64,000 bases of DNA, taken from positions 62,001-126,000 of the forward strand of contig NZ_CP059569.1 of assembly GCF_014054985.1 (NCBI RefSeq), given 5' to 3'. The notes below the pieces were generated by a model. The model saw nothing but the letters and a program-made list of their open reading frames with translations, did not search any database and was not told the origin of the DNA. Source of the DNA: Kingella oralis. GTDB lineage: Bacteria > Pseudomonadota > Gammaproteobacteria > Burkholderiales > Neisseriaceae. Shown in pieces: positions 58,084 through 64,000 of the stretch. The translations under genes and the position numbers were made by a program. Each line of letters starts with the position of its first letter. Position 1 is the first letter of the stretch.

Positions 58084-58171
58084 TTGCTCGCGCCTTTCGC
58101 CTGCTAAAAGCGCGATAGTATAAACAGCTAGCTTGCCGCAAATTAGATTGTTTCCTTATATGGTTTAGACG

Positions 58172-58218
58172 CAAAAAGGCAGCCTGAAAACGAGAATTTA
58201 ACGTTTCAGGCTGCCTTT
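58172..58218. terminator. DUS hairpin between divergent TSUP and lipoprotein genes
   Basis: AAAAGGCAGCCTGAAAACG and CGTTTCAGGCTGCCTTT around about 12 bases. The region 58220-58338 is AT-rich and should hold the promoter of the lipoprotein operon; boxes are uncertain. Confidence 0.6.
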
Positions 58219-58338
58219 GTTGATACTTCTTTGTTAAACAGAATAATTGAAACATTTACCAAAATATACAATAATTAAGCAAATCTAAAAATTAGATTTT
58301 CAACCCCATTCAACTTTTATCTTAGAAAGGAAACGATG

Positions 58339-59238
58339 ATGTCTTTAAAACAACTCGGTTCGCTCACTTTGGTCGCACTTTGCTTGGCGGCGTGCAGCAG
58401 CGGCGGGGGAGGCAGCTCGGGCAATCTCAACGCTCCCGACACGGGCAACAATAACAACGCCAATAATAAGCATACGGATAAAAGCGTGTCCAAACTGATT
58501 TCGGTTGCCGAGTTGAGAGACAAGGCAGAGATTGATTTGCAGGATGAGTTTGGTGCTTCCGCCAAACTGTCTTCATACGCGATTAAGCTGAACGGGAAAA
58601 CCTACACCCGTGGCAATATTGATTTGGCTACGCTGGGCAATGGTTTGAAACAGGTTGATTTTGTTGAAACCGCATCCGCCAAAATCAACGGGCAAACTCA
58701 AAACATAACCCAAACCGGCAAATTTCATCTGTATCAACAACCTTATTCGATTGTACTTTCTATGCCAAGAACAGGTGGTCAAGTTGGTAATTTGAGACAA
58801 ATTGAAAAAGACGATTTTGAAGTTACTTACATGGATGGTCAGCCAACTAAAACGCTTCCCAGCGCAGGCTCGTTTAACTACAAAGGCGTTGCCTTTACCG
58901 AAAAAGAACAAGGAAATTTGAATTACACCATCAACTTTGACACTAAAAAAGGCGCAGGTTCAATCAGCGGCATCAGCCAAACAGGCAATATCACATTGCA
59001 CGAAAGCGATATTGTGAAAGGCGGTTCAGCGTTTAGAAACACTTACTCTGTTAATAATAAAGATGTCTATGATAATAATAAAAATGTCTACGGCGTGCTC
59101 AATGGCGCGGCAACATCTGAAAAACAAGGCAAGGCCAATTATGAGTTAGCCATTTTCGGCCCGAATGCCGATGAAGTCGTTGGGTCAGTTTTCCAAGGCA
59201 GCAAAGATGTGGCGGGCTTTGGCGGCAAAAAACAATAA
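58339..59238 (+). CDS. Slam-dependent surface lipoprotein 1 (TbpB-like barrel)
   Basis: 299 residues. Signal peptide with lipobox LAAC (Cys about 19), then the flexible CSSGGGGSSG and Asn-rich anchor typical of surface lipoproteins moved by Slam. The C-terminal half forms the TbpB-type barrel, ending FGPNADEVVGSVFQG...GFGGKK. The Slam gene two positions downstream supports surface display. Ligand unknown. ATG 58339 is chosen over 58336 by comparison with the second copy; AAAGGAAA is the ribosome site. Its first 90 residues and a central block are identical to lipoprotein 2. Confidence 0.83.
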   Translation: MSLKQLGSLTLVALCLAACSSGGGGSSGNLNAPDTGNNNNANNKHTDKSVSKLISVAELRDKAEIDLQDEFGASAKLSSYAIKLNGKTYTRGNIDLATLGNGLKQVDFVETASAKINGQTQNITQTGKFHLYQQPYSIVLSMPRTGGQVGNLRQIEKDDFEVTYMDGQPTKTLPSAGSFNYKGVAFTEKEQGNLNYTINFDTKKGAGSISGISQTGNITLHESDIVKGGSAFRNTYSVNNKDVYDNNKNVYGVLNGAATSEKQGKANYELAIFGPNADEVVGSVFQGSKDVAGFGGKKQ

Positions 59239-59265
59239 TCCCTTATCGGCTATTTAATCTTAAAA

Positions 59266-59330
59266 AGGCAGCCTGAAAACGAGTGGCAAGCTGGGTTTGG
59301 GCTTATTGGACATTTTCAGGCTGCCTCTGG
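59266..59330 (+). repeat. DUS-paired spacer between the two lipoprotein genes
   Basis: AAAGGCAGCCTGAAAACGAG...TTTTCAGGCTGCCTC; related in sequence (GGCAAGCTGGGTTTGGGC) to the spacer at 60294-60366, so the spacer was duplicated with the gene. Confidence 0.65.
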
Positions 59331-59370
59331 TTTATCCCACTCAACTTTTATCTTAGAAAAGGAAATCATC

Positions 59371-60267
59371 ATGTCTTTAAAACAACTCGGTTCGCTCACT
59401 TTGGTTGCGCTTTGCTTGGCGGCGTGCAGCAGCGGCGGGGGAGGCAGCTCGGGCAATCTCAACGCTCCCGACACGGGCAACAATAACAACGCCAATAATA
59501 AGCATACGGATAAAAGCGTGTCCAAACTGATTTCGGTTGCCGAGTTGAGAGACAAGGCAGAGATTGATTTGCAGGATGAGTTTGGTGCTTCCGCCAAACT
59601 GTCTTCATACGCGATTAAGCTGAACGGGAAAACCTACACCCGTGGCAACATTGATTTGGCTACGCTGGGCAACGGCTTCAAACGTGTTGATGTTACCGAA
59701 ACCGCATCCGCCAAAATCAACGGGCAAACCCACAACGTAACCCAAAACAGCAAATTGCATCTGTATCAGCAACCTTATTCTGTTGTGGCTTCCATGCAAA
59801 CCATGGATGGGCAGGTTGGCAATTTGGGCAAAATTGAAAAAGGCGAATTTGAAGTTTCTTTGTTTGATGGTCAGCCAACTAAAACGCTTCCCAGCGCAGG
59901 CTCGTTTAACTACAAAGGCGTTGCCTTTACCGAAAAAGAACAAGGAAATTTGAATTACACCATCAACTTTGACACTAAAAAAGGCGCAGGTTCCATTAGC
60001 GGCATCAATCAAACAGGCAACATTACGCTGCATGAAAGCGATATTGTGAAAGTTCAAGATGGTGTGGCATTTAAAAATAATTCCGCCTTTACTTATGGTG
60101 AGAAAAAAGATGTCTATGGTGTGCTCAATGGCGCAGCAACCACTGAAAAACAAGGCGTGGCAAGTTATGAATTGGGTATTTTTGGACCGAATGCCGATGA
60201 AGTGGCCGGGGCGGTTTTCCAAGAACACGATGAAGGGACGGTCGGCTTTGGCGGCAAAAAACAATAA
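59371..60267 (+). CDS. Slam-dependent surface lipoprotein 2 (TbpB-like barrel)
   Basis: 298 residues, same architecture as lipoprotein 1: lipobox LAAC, CSSGGGGSSG anchor, TbpB-type C-terminal barrel ending IFGPNADEVAGAVFQE...GFGGKK. It differs from copy 1 mainly at residues 103-170 and 232-298. AAAAGGAAA precedes ATG 59371. It is probably co-transcribed with its partner and Slam. A factor-H- or metal-carrier-binding role can be imagined from relatives, but nothing here shows the ligand. Confidence 0.83.
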   Translation: MSLKQLGSLTLVALCLAACSSGGGGSSGNLNAPDTGNNNNANNKHTDKSVSKLISVAELRDKAEIDLQDEFGASAKLSSYAIKLNGKTYTRGNIDLATLGNGFKRVDVTETASAKINGQTHNVTQNSKLHLYQQPYSVVASMQTMDGQVGNLGKIEKGEFEVSLFDGQPTKTLPSAGSFNYKGVAFTEKEQGNLNYTINFDTKKGAGSISGINQTGNITLHESDIVKVQDGVAFKNNSAFTYGEKKDVYGVLNGAATTEKQGVASYELGIFGPNADEVAGAVFQEHDEGTVGFGGKKQ

Positions 60268-60293
60268 CCCCTTATCGGCTGTTTAACTTTAAA

Positions 60294-60366
60294 AGGCAGC
60301 CTGAAAACGTGTTGCAAGCTGGGTTTTGGCTTTGCTAAAACCCACCCCGCACGTTTTCAGGCTGCC
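60294..60366 (+). repeat. long DUS-ended hairpin between lipoprotein 2 and Slam
   Basis: AAAGGCAGCCTGAAAACGTG pairs with CACGTTTTCAGGCTGCCTT, and inside GGGTTTTGGC pairs with GCTAAAACCC. This long stem just before the Slam gene could limit its expression relative to the lipoproteins, or hide its start. Confidence 0.65.
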
Positions 60367-60392
60367 TTATGGCACTCCACACTCCCACCCAA

Positions 60393-61859
60393 ATGAATAA
60401 ACTCCCTTTGCTCCTGCTCCCCCTTTCCTTGCTTGCCCTTGCCGACACGCCAACCGCGCTGAACGGCGCGCCGCCTGCGCACCGAATCGCCAACAAGCCG
60501 TCTTCCAACGCCCCCGCTCCCCTTTTCTTTGACGACCGCGAAATCGCCCTTATCCCCAACGAGATGCTGCCCCAGCCTGCCGAGCCGGCCGCGAGCCTTG
60601 CCGACAATGCGACCGAAGACGACAACACGCTGGAAGCGCAAATCAACCGCGCCATCATCGCCCGCGATTGGGCAACGCTGCCCGCGCTGCTGGAACGCTA
60701 CCACGCCGAGCCGCAGCACGACCCAACGCTTTACGATTACGCGCTGGGTGCATTGCGCCGCTCGCAGTTGCGCCACGATGAAGCCACCGCCCTGTATCGC
60801 GGCATTGTGCAAAGGCAGCCTGAATTGGCCTATCCGCGCTTTGATTTGGGCGTGATGCTGTTTGAAGACAAGCAATACAACGAAGCCAAACGCGAGCTGG
60901 AACGCGCCAAGTCCGATTTGTCGCCCGCCATGCAAGCCGTTGCCGAGCGTTATCTTGCCGCCATTGCCCAAGCGCAAAATTGGCAGCCTGAAATGTCGCT
61001 GCAATACGAAACCACCGATAATGTGAACAACGCCGCCGATGCGCGCGAAATTGAAATCAACGGGCGCATTTGGCGCAAAACCGAAGAAAGCCTGCCGCAA
61101 AGCGCGCAAGGTTTGCGCTATGGCTTGGGCGTGGAGCGCGAGCGCAATTTAGGCGGGCACCATTTTATTTATGGGCGCGTTCATGGCGATGGCGTGGCTT
61201 ATTGGGATAAACATGAATACGACGAGCAAAGCGTGAATATCGCGCTGGGCTACAAAAACCGCACCGTCAAACGCGCGTTGGGCATCGTGCCGTTTTTTGA
61301 GCAAAACTGGCTGGGCGGCAGCCGATACAGCCACAACGCAGGCGTGCAGGCCGATTTTTCGCACCAGCTGGGCAAACGCTGGCGCGTGATGCTGAACGCG
61401 GGCTATATAGCCAAGCGATACGATGAGCCCTCCACCGCACAGCGGTACAACGGCAAAATGCCGCTGGCAAGCGCCACGCTGATGTATTACGCGCCGCAAA
61501 ATTGGCTGCTGTATGGCGGGGTGGATTGGTCGCACGACATCACGCAAGATGCGGAGCAGGCTTCGGTGCGCAAAGGCGTGCGGCTGGGCACGGCAAAAAC
61601 GTTTGCCAACGGGCTGGGATTGCGCACACATTTGCGTTATGCACGGCGCACGTTTGATGCGGCGGGTACGCTGGTTTATCTGTATCCCCGCCAAGACGAT
61701 GAGTATCAGGCGAATGTGTCGTTGTGGCATGACAAATTGTCGTGGAAGAGCTTTACGCCGCATTTGAATTTCCGCTATTTGGCGATTGACAGCAATATGA
61801 AAGGGTTTTATTCACGCAAAAACGCGCAATGGTTTTTAAGCGTGGAGCGGGGGTTTTAG
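60393..61859 (+). CDS. Slam, surface lipoprotein assembly modulator (DUF560)
   Basis: 488 residues; the outer-membrane translocon of type XI secretion that moves lipoproteins to the cell surface. Signal peptide MNKLPLLLLPLSLLALA, an N-terminal periplasmic TPR-like region (about 70-200: YDYALGALRRSQLRHDEATA, PRFDLGVMLFEDKQYNEAKR), then a C-terminal 14-strand barrel (about 205-488) of alternating aromatic strands ending WFLSVERGF with terminal Phe. The open frame also has ATG 60369; neither start has a good ribosome site, since a DUS precedes it. Its two likely substrates are the lipoproteins directly upstream. Confidence 0.9.
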   Translation: MNKLPLLLLPLSLLALADTPTALNGAPPAHRIANKPSSNAPAPLFFDDREIALIPNEMLPQPAEPAASLADNATEDDNTLEAQINRAIIARDWATLPALLERYHAEPQHDPTLYDYALGALRRSQLRHDEATALYRGIVQRQPELAYPRFDLGVMLFEDKQYNEAKRELERAKSDLSPAMQAVAERYLAAIAQAQNWQPEMSLQYETTDNVNNAADAREIEINGRIWRKTEESLPQSAQGLRYGLGVERERNLGGHHFIYGRVHGDGVAYWDKHEYDEQSVNIALGYKNRTVKRALGIVPFFEQNWLGGSRYSHNAGVQADFSHQLGKRWRVMLNAGYIAKRYDEPSTAQRYNGKMPLASATLMYYAPQNWLLYGGVDWSHDITQDAEQASVRKGVRLGTAKTFANGLGLRTHLRYARRTFDAAGTLVYLYPRQDDEYQANVSLWHDKLSWKSFTPHLNFRYLAIDSNMKGFYSRKNAQWFLSVERGF

Positions 61860-61878
61860 CAATAGACGGATAGATAGA

Positions 61879-61966
61879 AGGCAGCCTGAAAACGCCTTGG
61901 GGCGGTCTTCATAGCGAAGCGGAGTGGCGATGCCAAGAATAAGAAATGCCGTTTTCAGGCTGCCGC
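61879..61966. repeat. inverted DUS pair after Slam
   Basis: AAGGCAGCCTGAAAACG and CGTTTTCAGGCTGCC enclose about 55 bases without a gene. Confidence 0.55.
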
Positions 61967-61983
61967 AGACCCCATAAACGCAA

Positions 61984-62018
61984 CAAAACCTAGCTTCGTT
62001 AAAAAAGCTAGGCTTTTG
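61984..62018 (-). terminator. terminator of tRNA-Pro
   Basis: AAAACCTAGCTT and AAGCTAGGCTTTT around an 8-base loop. On the minus strand it follows the tRNA by about 10 bases and is followed by TTTTGTTG. Confidence 0.85.
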
Positions 62019-62024
62019 TATTTT

Positions 62025-62101
62025 TGGTCGGAGTGAAAGGATTCGAACCTTCGACCCCTTGCACCCCATGCAAGTGCGCTACCAGACTGCGCCACACTCC
62101 G
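62025..62101 (-). tRNA. proL: tRNA-Pro (GGG)
   Basis: 77 nt with encoded CCA. Acceptor CGGAGTG/CACTCCG, D-arm GCGCAGTCTGGTAGCGC, anticodon loop ATGGGGT (anticodon GGG), T-arm GGTTCGAATCC. Confidence 0.96.
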
Positions 62102-62115
62102 ACTGAAAGACGCGC

Positions 62116-62144
62116 ATTATAAGCAAATCATCACGCGTTGGCAA
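62116..62144 (-). promoter_or_regulatory. promoter of tRNA-Pro
   Basis: On the minus strand TTGCCA (plus 62139-62144) and TATAAT (plus 62116-62121) are 17 bases apart. The -35 box lies inside the last codons of the MerR-like gene. Confidence 0.75.
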
Positions 62145-62448
62145 GCGCGGAATCGATTTTCGCCAGCATTGAAGCCAACTCATCGCGCATTTCGTTCGCG
62201 CCAATCACAGGATTGCCGCGGCTGTCTAATGCGCCGCGGGCAAAATAATCGCTGATGCTGTGGCTCAACTGGCGCAGTTTAATCACATCCAAGCGCGTGA
62301 GCGTGTTTGCGCCCTTGCCCAGCACATTGCCTTCTTGCTGCTGCCATTCATGCAACTGCTCCACATCAATCCCCGCCAGCCGGCAGGCTTCGGGGATGCT
62401 GAAATAACGCTTGGCAGGAATGGCAGGCAAATTTGCATTATTTATCAT
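62131..62448 (-). CDS. MerR-like DNA-binding protein
   Basis: 105 residues. The N-terminal MerR-type winged helix starts RYFSIPEACRLAGIDVEQLHEW. The C-terminal part is short (LDVIKLRQLSHSISDYFARGAL) with no metal-binding cysteines, so effector binding is unclear. Such a gene after ihfA is common in betaproteobacteria. It overlaps ihfA by 11 bases (ATGATAAATAA) with GGAG inside ihfA, implying translational coupling. Confidence 0.85.
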   Translation of the reverse strand: MINNANLPAIPAKRYFSIPEACRLAGIDVEQLHEWQQQEGNVLGKGANTLTRLDVIKLRQLSHSISDYFARGALDSRGNPVIGANEMRDELASMLAKIDSALANA

Positions 62449-62734
62449 GTAGATGCTCCACCATGCCTTTTAATTTTTGGCTGGCATGAAACGTTACCAC
62501 GCGGCGGGCGGTGATGGCGACTTCTTCACCTGTTTTGGGATTGCGCCCGGGGCGTTGCGGTTTGTCGCGCAGCTGGAAGTTGCCGAAACCTGAAATTTTA
62601 ATCTCTTCGCCGCGTTCCAATGTGGTGCGGATTTCTTCAAAAAACAGTTCAACAATTTCTTTGGCATCGTGCTTGCTGATGCTGCTTACTTTTTCAACCA
62701 GAATATCGGCCAATTCTGCCTTGGTGAGAGTCAT
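62438..62734 (-). CDS. ihfA: integration host factor alpha subunit
   Basis: 98 residues; DNA-bending protein that pairs with IhfB. The sequence MTLTKAELADILVEKVSSIS, GFGNFQLRDKPQRPGRNPKTGEEV and ITARRVVTFHASQKLK is diagnostic of IhfA, with the Pro that intercalates DNA in the RPGRNP arm. The frame is open further upstream, but the family start and AAGGTAA site fix this ATG. Order pheT-ihfA-merR-like is conserved. IHF would assist the sigma-54 promoter of pilA1. Confidence 0.95.
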   Translation of the reverse strand: MTLTKAELADILVEKVSSISKHDAKEIVELFFEEIRTTLERGEEIKISGFGNFQLRDKPQRPGRNPKTGEEVAITARRVVTFHASQKLKGMVEHLHDK

Positions 62735-62835
62735 GTTCTTATTACCTTTGCGTTTCAAAAAATAAGGGCGGATTATCTTAAATAATGTATTAAAAATCAA
62801 GAGAGTAGTGGGATAAAATTTTCATCTTTACACAA

Positions 62836-62881
62836 AAAGCAGCCTGAAAATGCTTGGTTTTGCGTTTCAGGCTGCCTCTAT
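62836..62881. repeat. inverted DUS pair between pheT and ihfA
   Basis: AAAAGCAGCCTGAAAATGC and GCGTTTCAGGCTGCCT around about 10 bases. It could partly terminate the pheST message before ihfA, which may have its own promoter. Confidence 0.6.
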
Positions 62882-62898
62882 CCTGTGGTGCAAAATCT

Positions 62899-64000
62899 CT
62901 AACGCAACTTCGCCCCCACGCCTTCCGCTGCCGCAATCAGCTTCGCCACAATCGGCTCAACCGCTTCATCGGTCAGCGTTTCGCTGTCGCTTTGCAGGAT
63001 AATTTTCACCGCCATGCTCTTGGTGTTTTCGGGCAAGCCTGCGCCGCGATACACGTCAAACAGTGCAATCTCGCGGATTAACGGGCTGCGTACTGTTTTC
63101 AGGCTGCCTTCTAGCTCGGCATATGACACCGCTTCGGACAACACAAACGCCAAATCGCGCCGCGCGGGCTGGAATTTGGACACTGCTTGATAGCGCACTT
63201 TTTCGCACGCCAATACCGCCGCCATATCCAGTTCAAACACCAACGCCGCTTGTGGCAAATCGTATTTTTGCAGCCATTGCGGGTGCAATTCGCCGATAAA
63301 GCCCACTGCCGCGCCGTCTACGCGAATTTCCGCGCTGCGGCCAGGGTGCAGGGCGGGGTGTTCCATGCGCACAAATTCCGCCGTTTTGCCCGCCAACAAA
63401 CTTTCCACATCGGCTTTCACATCATAAAAATCCGCCGCCCGCGCCGCCGCGCCCCATTGCTCGGGCAACGCGCTGCCGTACACCAACGCGCCGATGCGTT
63501 CAGGCTGCCCATGCGCCGTTTCATCACGGAAAATTCGCGCAATTTCAAACACGCGCACGCGGCTTTGTTTGCGGTTCAGATTGTTTTGCAGGATTTCAAT
63601 CAAGCCGCCAATCAGCGTGGAACGCATCACGCTATACTGCGCCGCCAGCGGGTTTTGCAGGCGCACGGGCGATTCGTTGGCGGCAAAATCACGCTCCCAA
63701 TCTTCGTTTACAAAGGCATAGCTCACGACTTCTTGGAAGCCGCGTTCCGCCATTTTGCGGTAAACCGCAGCGCGAGAACGGCGCGTTTCAGGCAGCGCAA
63801 GCATCGCCAATTTGCCCGATGTACGGTCGTCAGGGATATTTTCGTAGCCATGCACGCGGGCGATTTCTTCAATCAAATCCGCTTCAATTTCAATGTCAAA
63901 GCGGAAGCTGGGCGAGCGCACGGTGAAGCCGTCTGCGCTGGCTTCGGGCTGCAAACCCAAGCCGCGCAAAATTTCGCCGATGCGTGCTGCGCCGATGTCC
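62899..64000 (-). CDS. pheT: phenylalanyl-tRNA synthetase beta subunit (C-terminal part)
   Basis: About 367 codons are visible; the gene enters from beyond the right edge. Segments: B5 domain (VRSPSFRFDIEIEADLIEEIARVHGYENIP), the catalytic-like core (RRSRAAVYRKMAERGFQEVVSYAF, NPLAAQYSVMRSTLIGGLIEIL) and the C-terminal anticodon-binding FDX-ACB domain (SKFQPARRDLAFVLSEAVSY to the end). The beta subunit gives structure and editing to the alpha2-beta2 enzyme. An internal DUS is read as GSLKT. Confidence 0.95.
   Translation of the reverse strand, partial: DIGAARIGEILRGLGLQPEASADGFTVRSPSFRFDIEIEADLIEEIARVHGYENIPDDRTSGKLAMLALPETRRSRAAVYRKMAERGFQEVVSYAFVNEDWERDFAANESPVRLQNPLAAQYSVMRSTLIGGLIEILQNNLNRKQSRVRVFEIARIFRDETAHGQPERIGALVYGSALPEQWGAAARAADFYDVKADVESLLAGKTAEFVRMEHPALHPGRSAEIRVDGAAVGFIGELHPQWLQKYDLPQAALVFELDMAAVLACEKVRYQAVSKFQPARRDLAFVLSEAVSYAELEGSLKTVRSPLIREIALFDVYRGAGLPENTKSMAVKIILQSDSETLTDEAVEPIVAKLIAAAEGVGAKLR

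Noticed and set aside
57391..58107. A 238-codon plus-strand frame rich in His, Gln, Pro
   Set aside because: Complement of the TSUP gene; no start signal and shadow composition.

Overview
The window looks like chromosome of a Kingella-type member of the Neisseriaceae. The 12-mer AGGCAGCCTGAA, the DNA uptake sequence (DUS) dialect described for Kingella, occurs very many times, mostly as inverted pairs between genes. The 16S/23S sequence, a sigma-54-driven type IV pilin with a second pilin behind it, a PilC/PilY1 adhesin, comEA beside an rRNA operon, a fused BirA-CoaX and a Slam locus all fit this family. I cannot name the species.

Layout. 1-2462: a FadL-like porin (cut by the window edge) and a double-ATPase ABC subunit with no visible permease. 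2614-7726: a complete arginine deiminase operon arcD-arcA-arcB-arcC behind a textbook FNR-type promoter and a possible 24-codon leader ORF. 7704-10259: four head-to-tail 639-bp units, each carrying one SemiSWEET sugar transporter gene. 10261-14319: pilC, with a candidate small RNA just upstream on the same strand. 14696-18022: SbmA/BacA transporter, small lipoprotein, TSUP permease, an unknown gene, and bfd. 18196-26356: uvrD, pilins pilA1 and pilA2, ligA, an unknown gene, asd. 26747-32362: one rRNA operon (16S, tRNA-Ile, tRNA-Ala, 23S, 5S) with promoter, processing stems and terminator. 32507-42550: comEA, birA-coaX, a membrane-anchored protein, butanediol dehydrogenase, sstT, mqo, clpB. 42751-52363: tRNA-Ser, yigZ, slyD, a small lipoprotein, pcnB, dnaQ, an NlpC/P60 hydrolase, sspB-sspA, a second TSUP. 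52459-58083: a broken membrane-protein gene, pepP, relA, a third TSUP. 58339-61859: two mosaic surface lipoproteins followed by their probable exporter Slam (type XI secretion). 62025-64000: tRNA-Pro, a MerR-like gene, ihfA and the 3' part of pheT.

How the genes work together: the arc operon would import arginine, convert it to ornithine, carbamoyl phosphate and ATP, and export ornithine under low oxygen. uvrD, ligA, comEA, the pilins and PilC fit a naturally transforming, piliated organism. The Slam locus would put two lipoproteins on the cell surface. The features most worth a second look are the SemiSWEET array, a family of DUS-bounded double-hairpin repeats (35371, 44934, 45286, 46798, 50148), the candidate sRNA upstream of pilC, and the leader ORF and FNR site of the arc operon.
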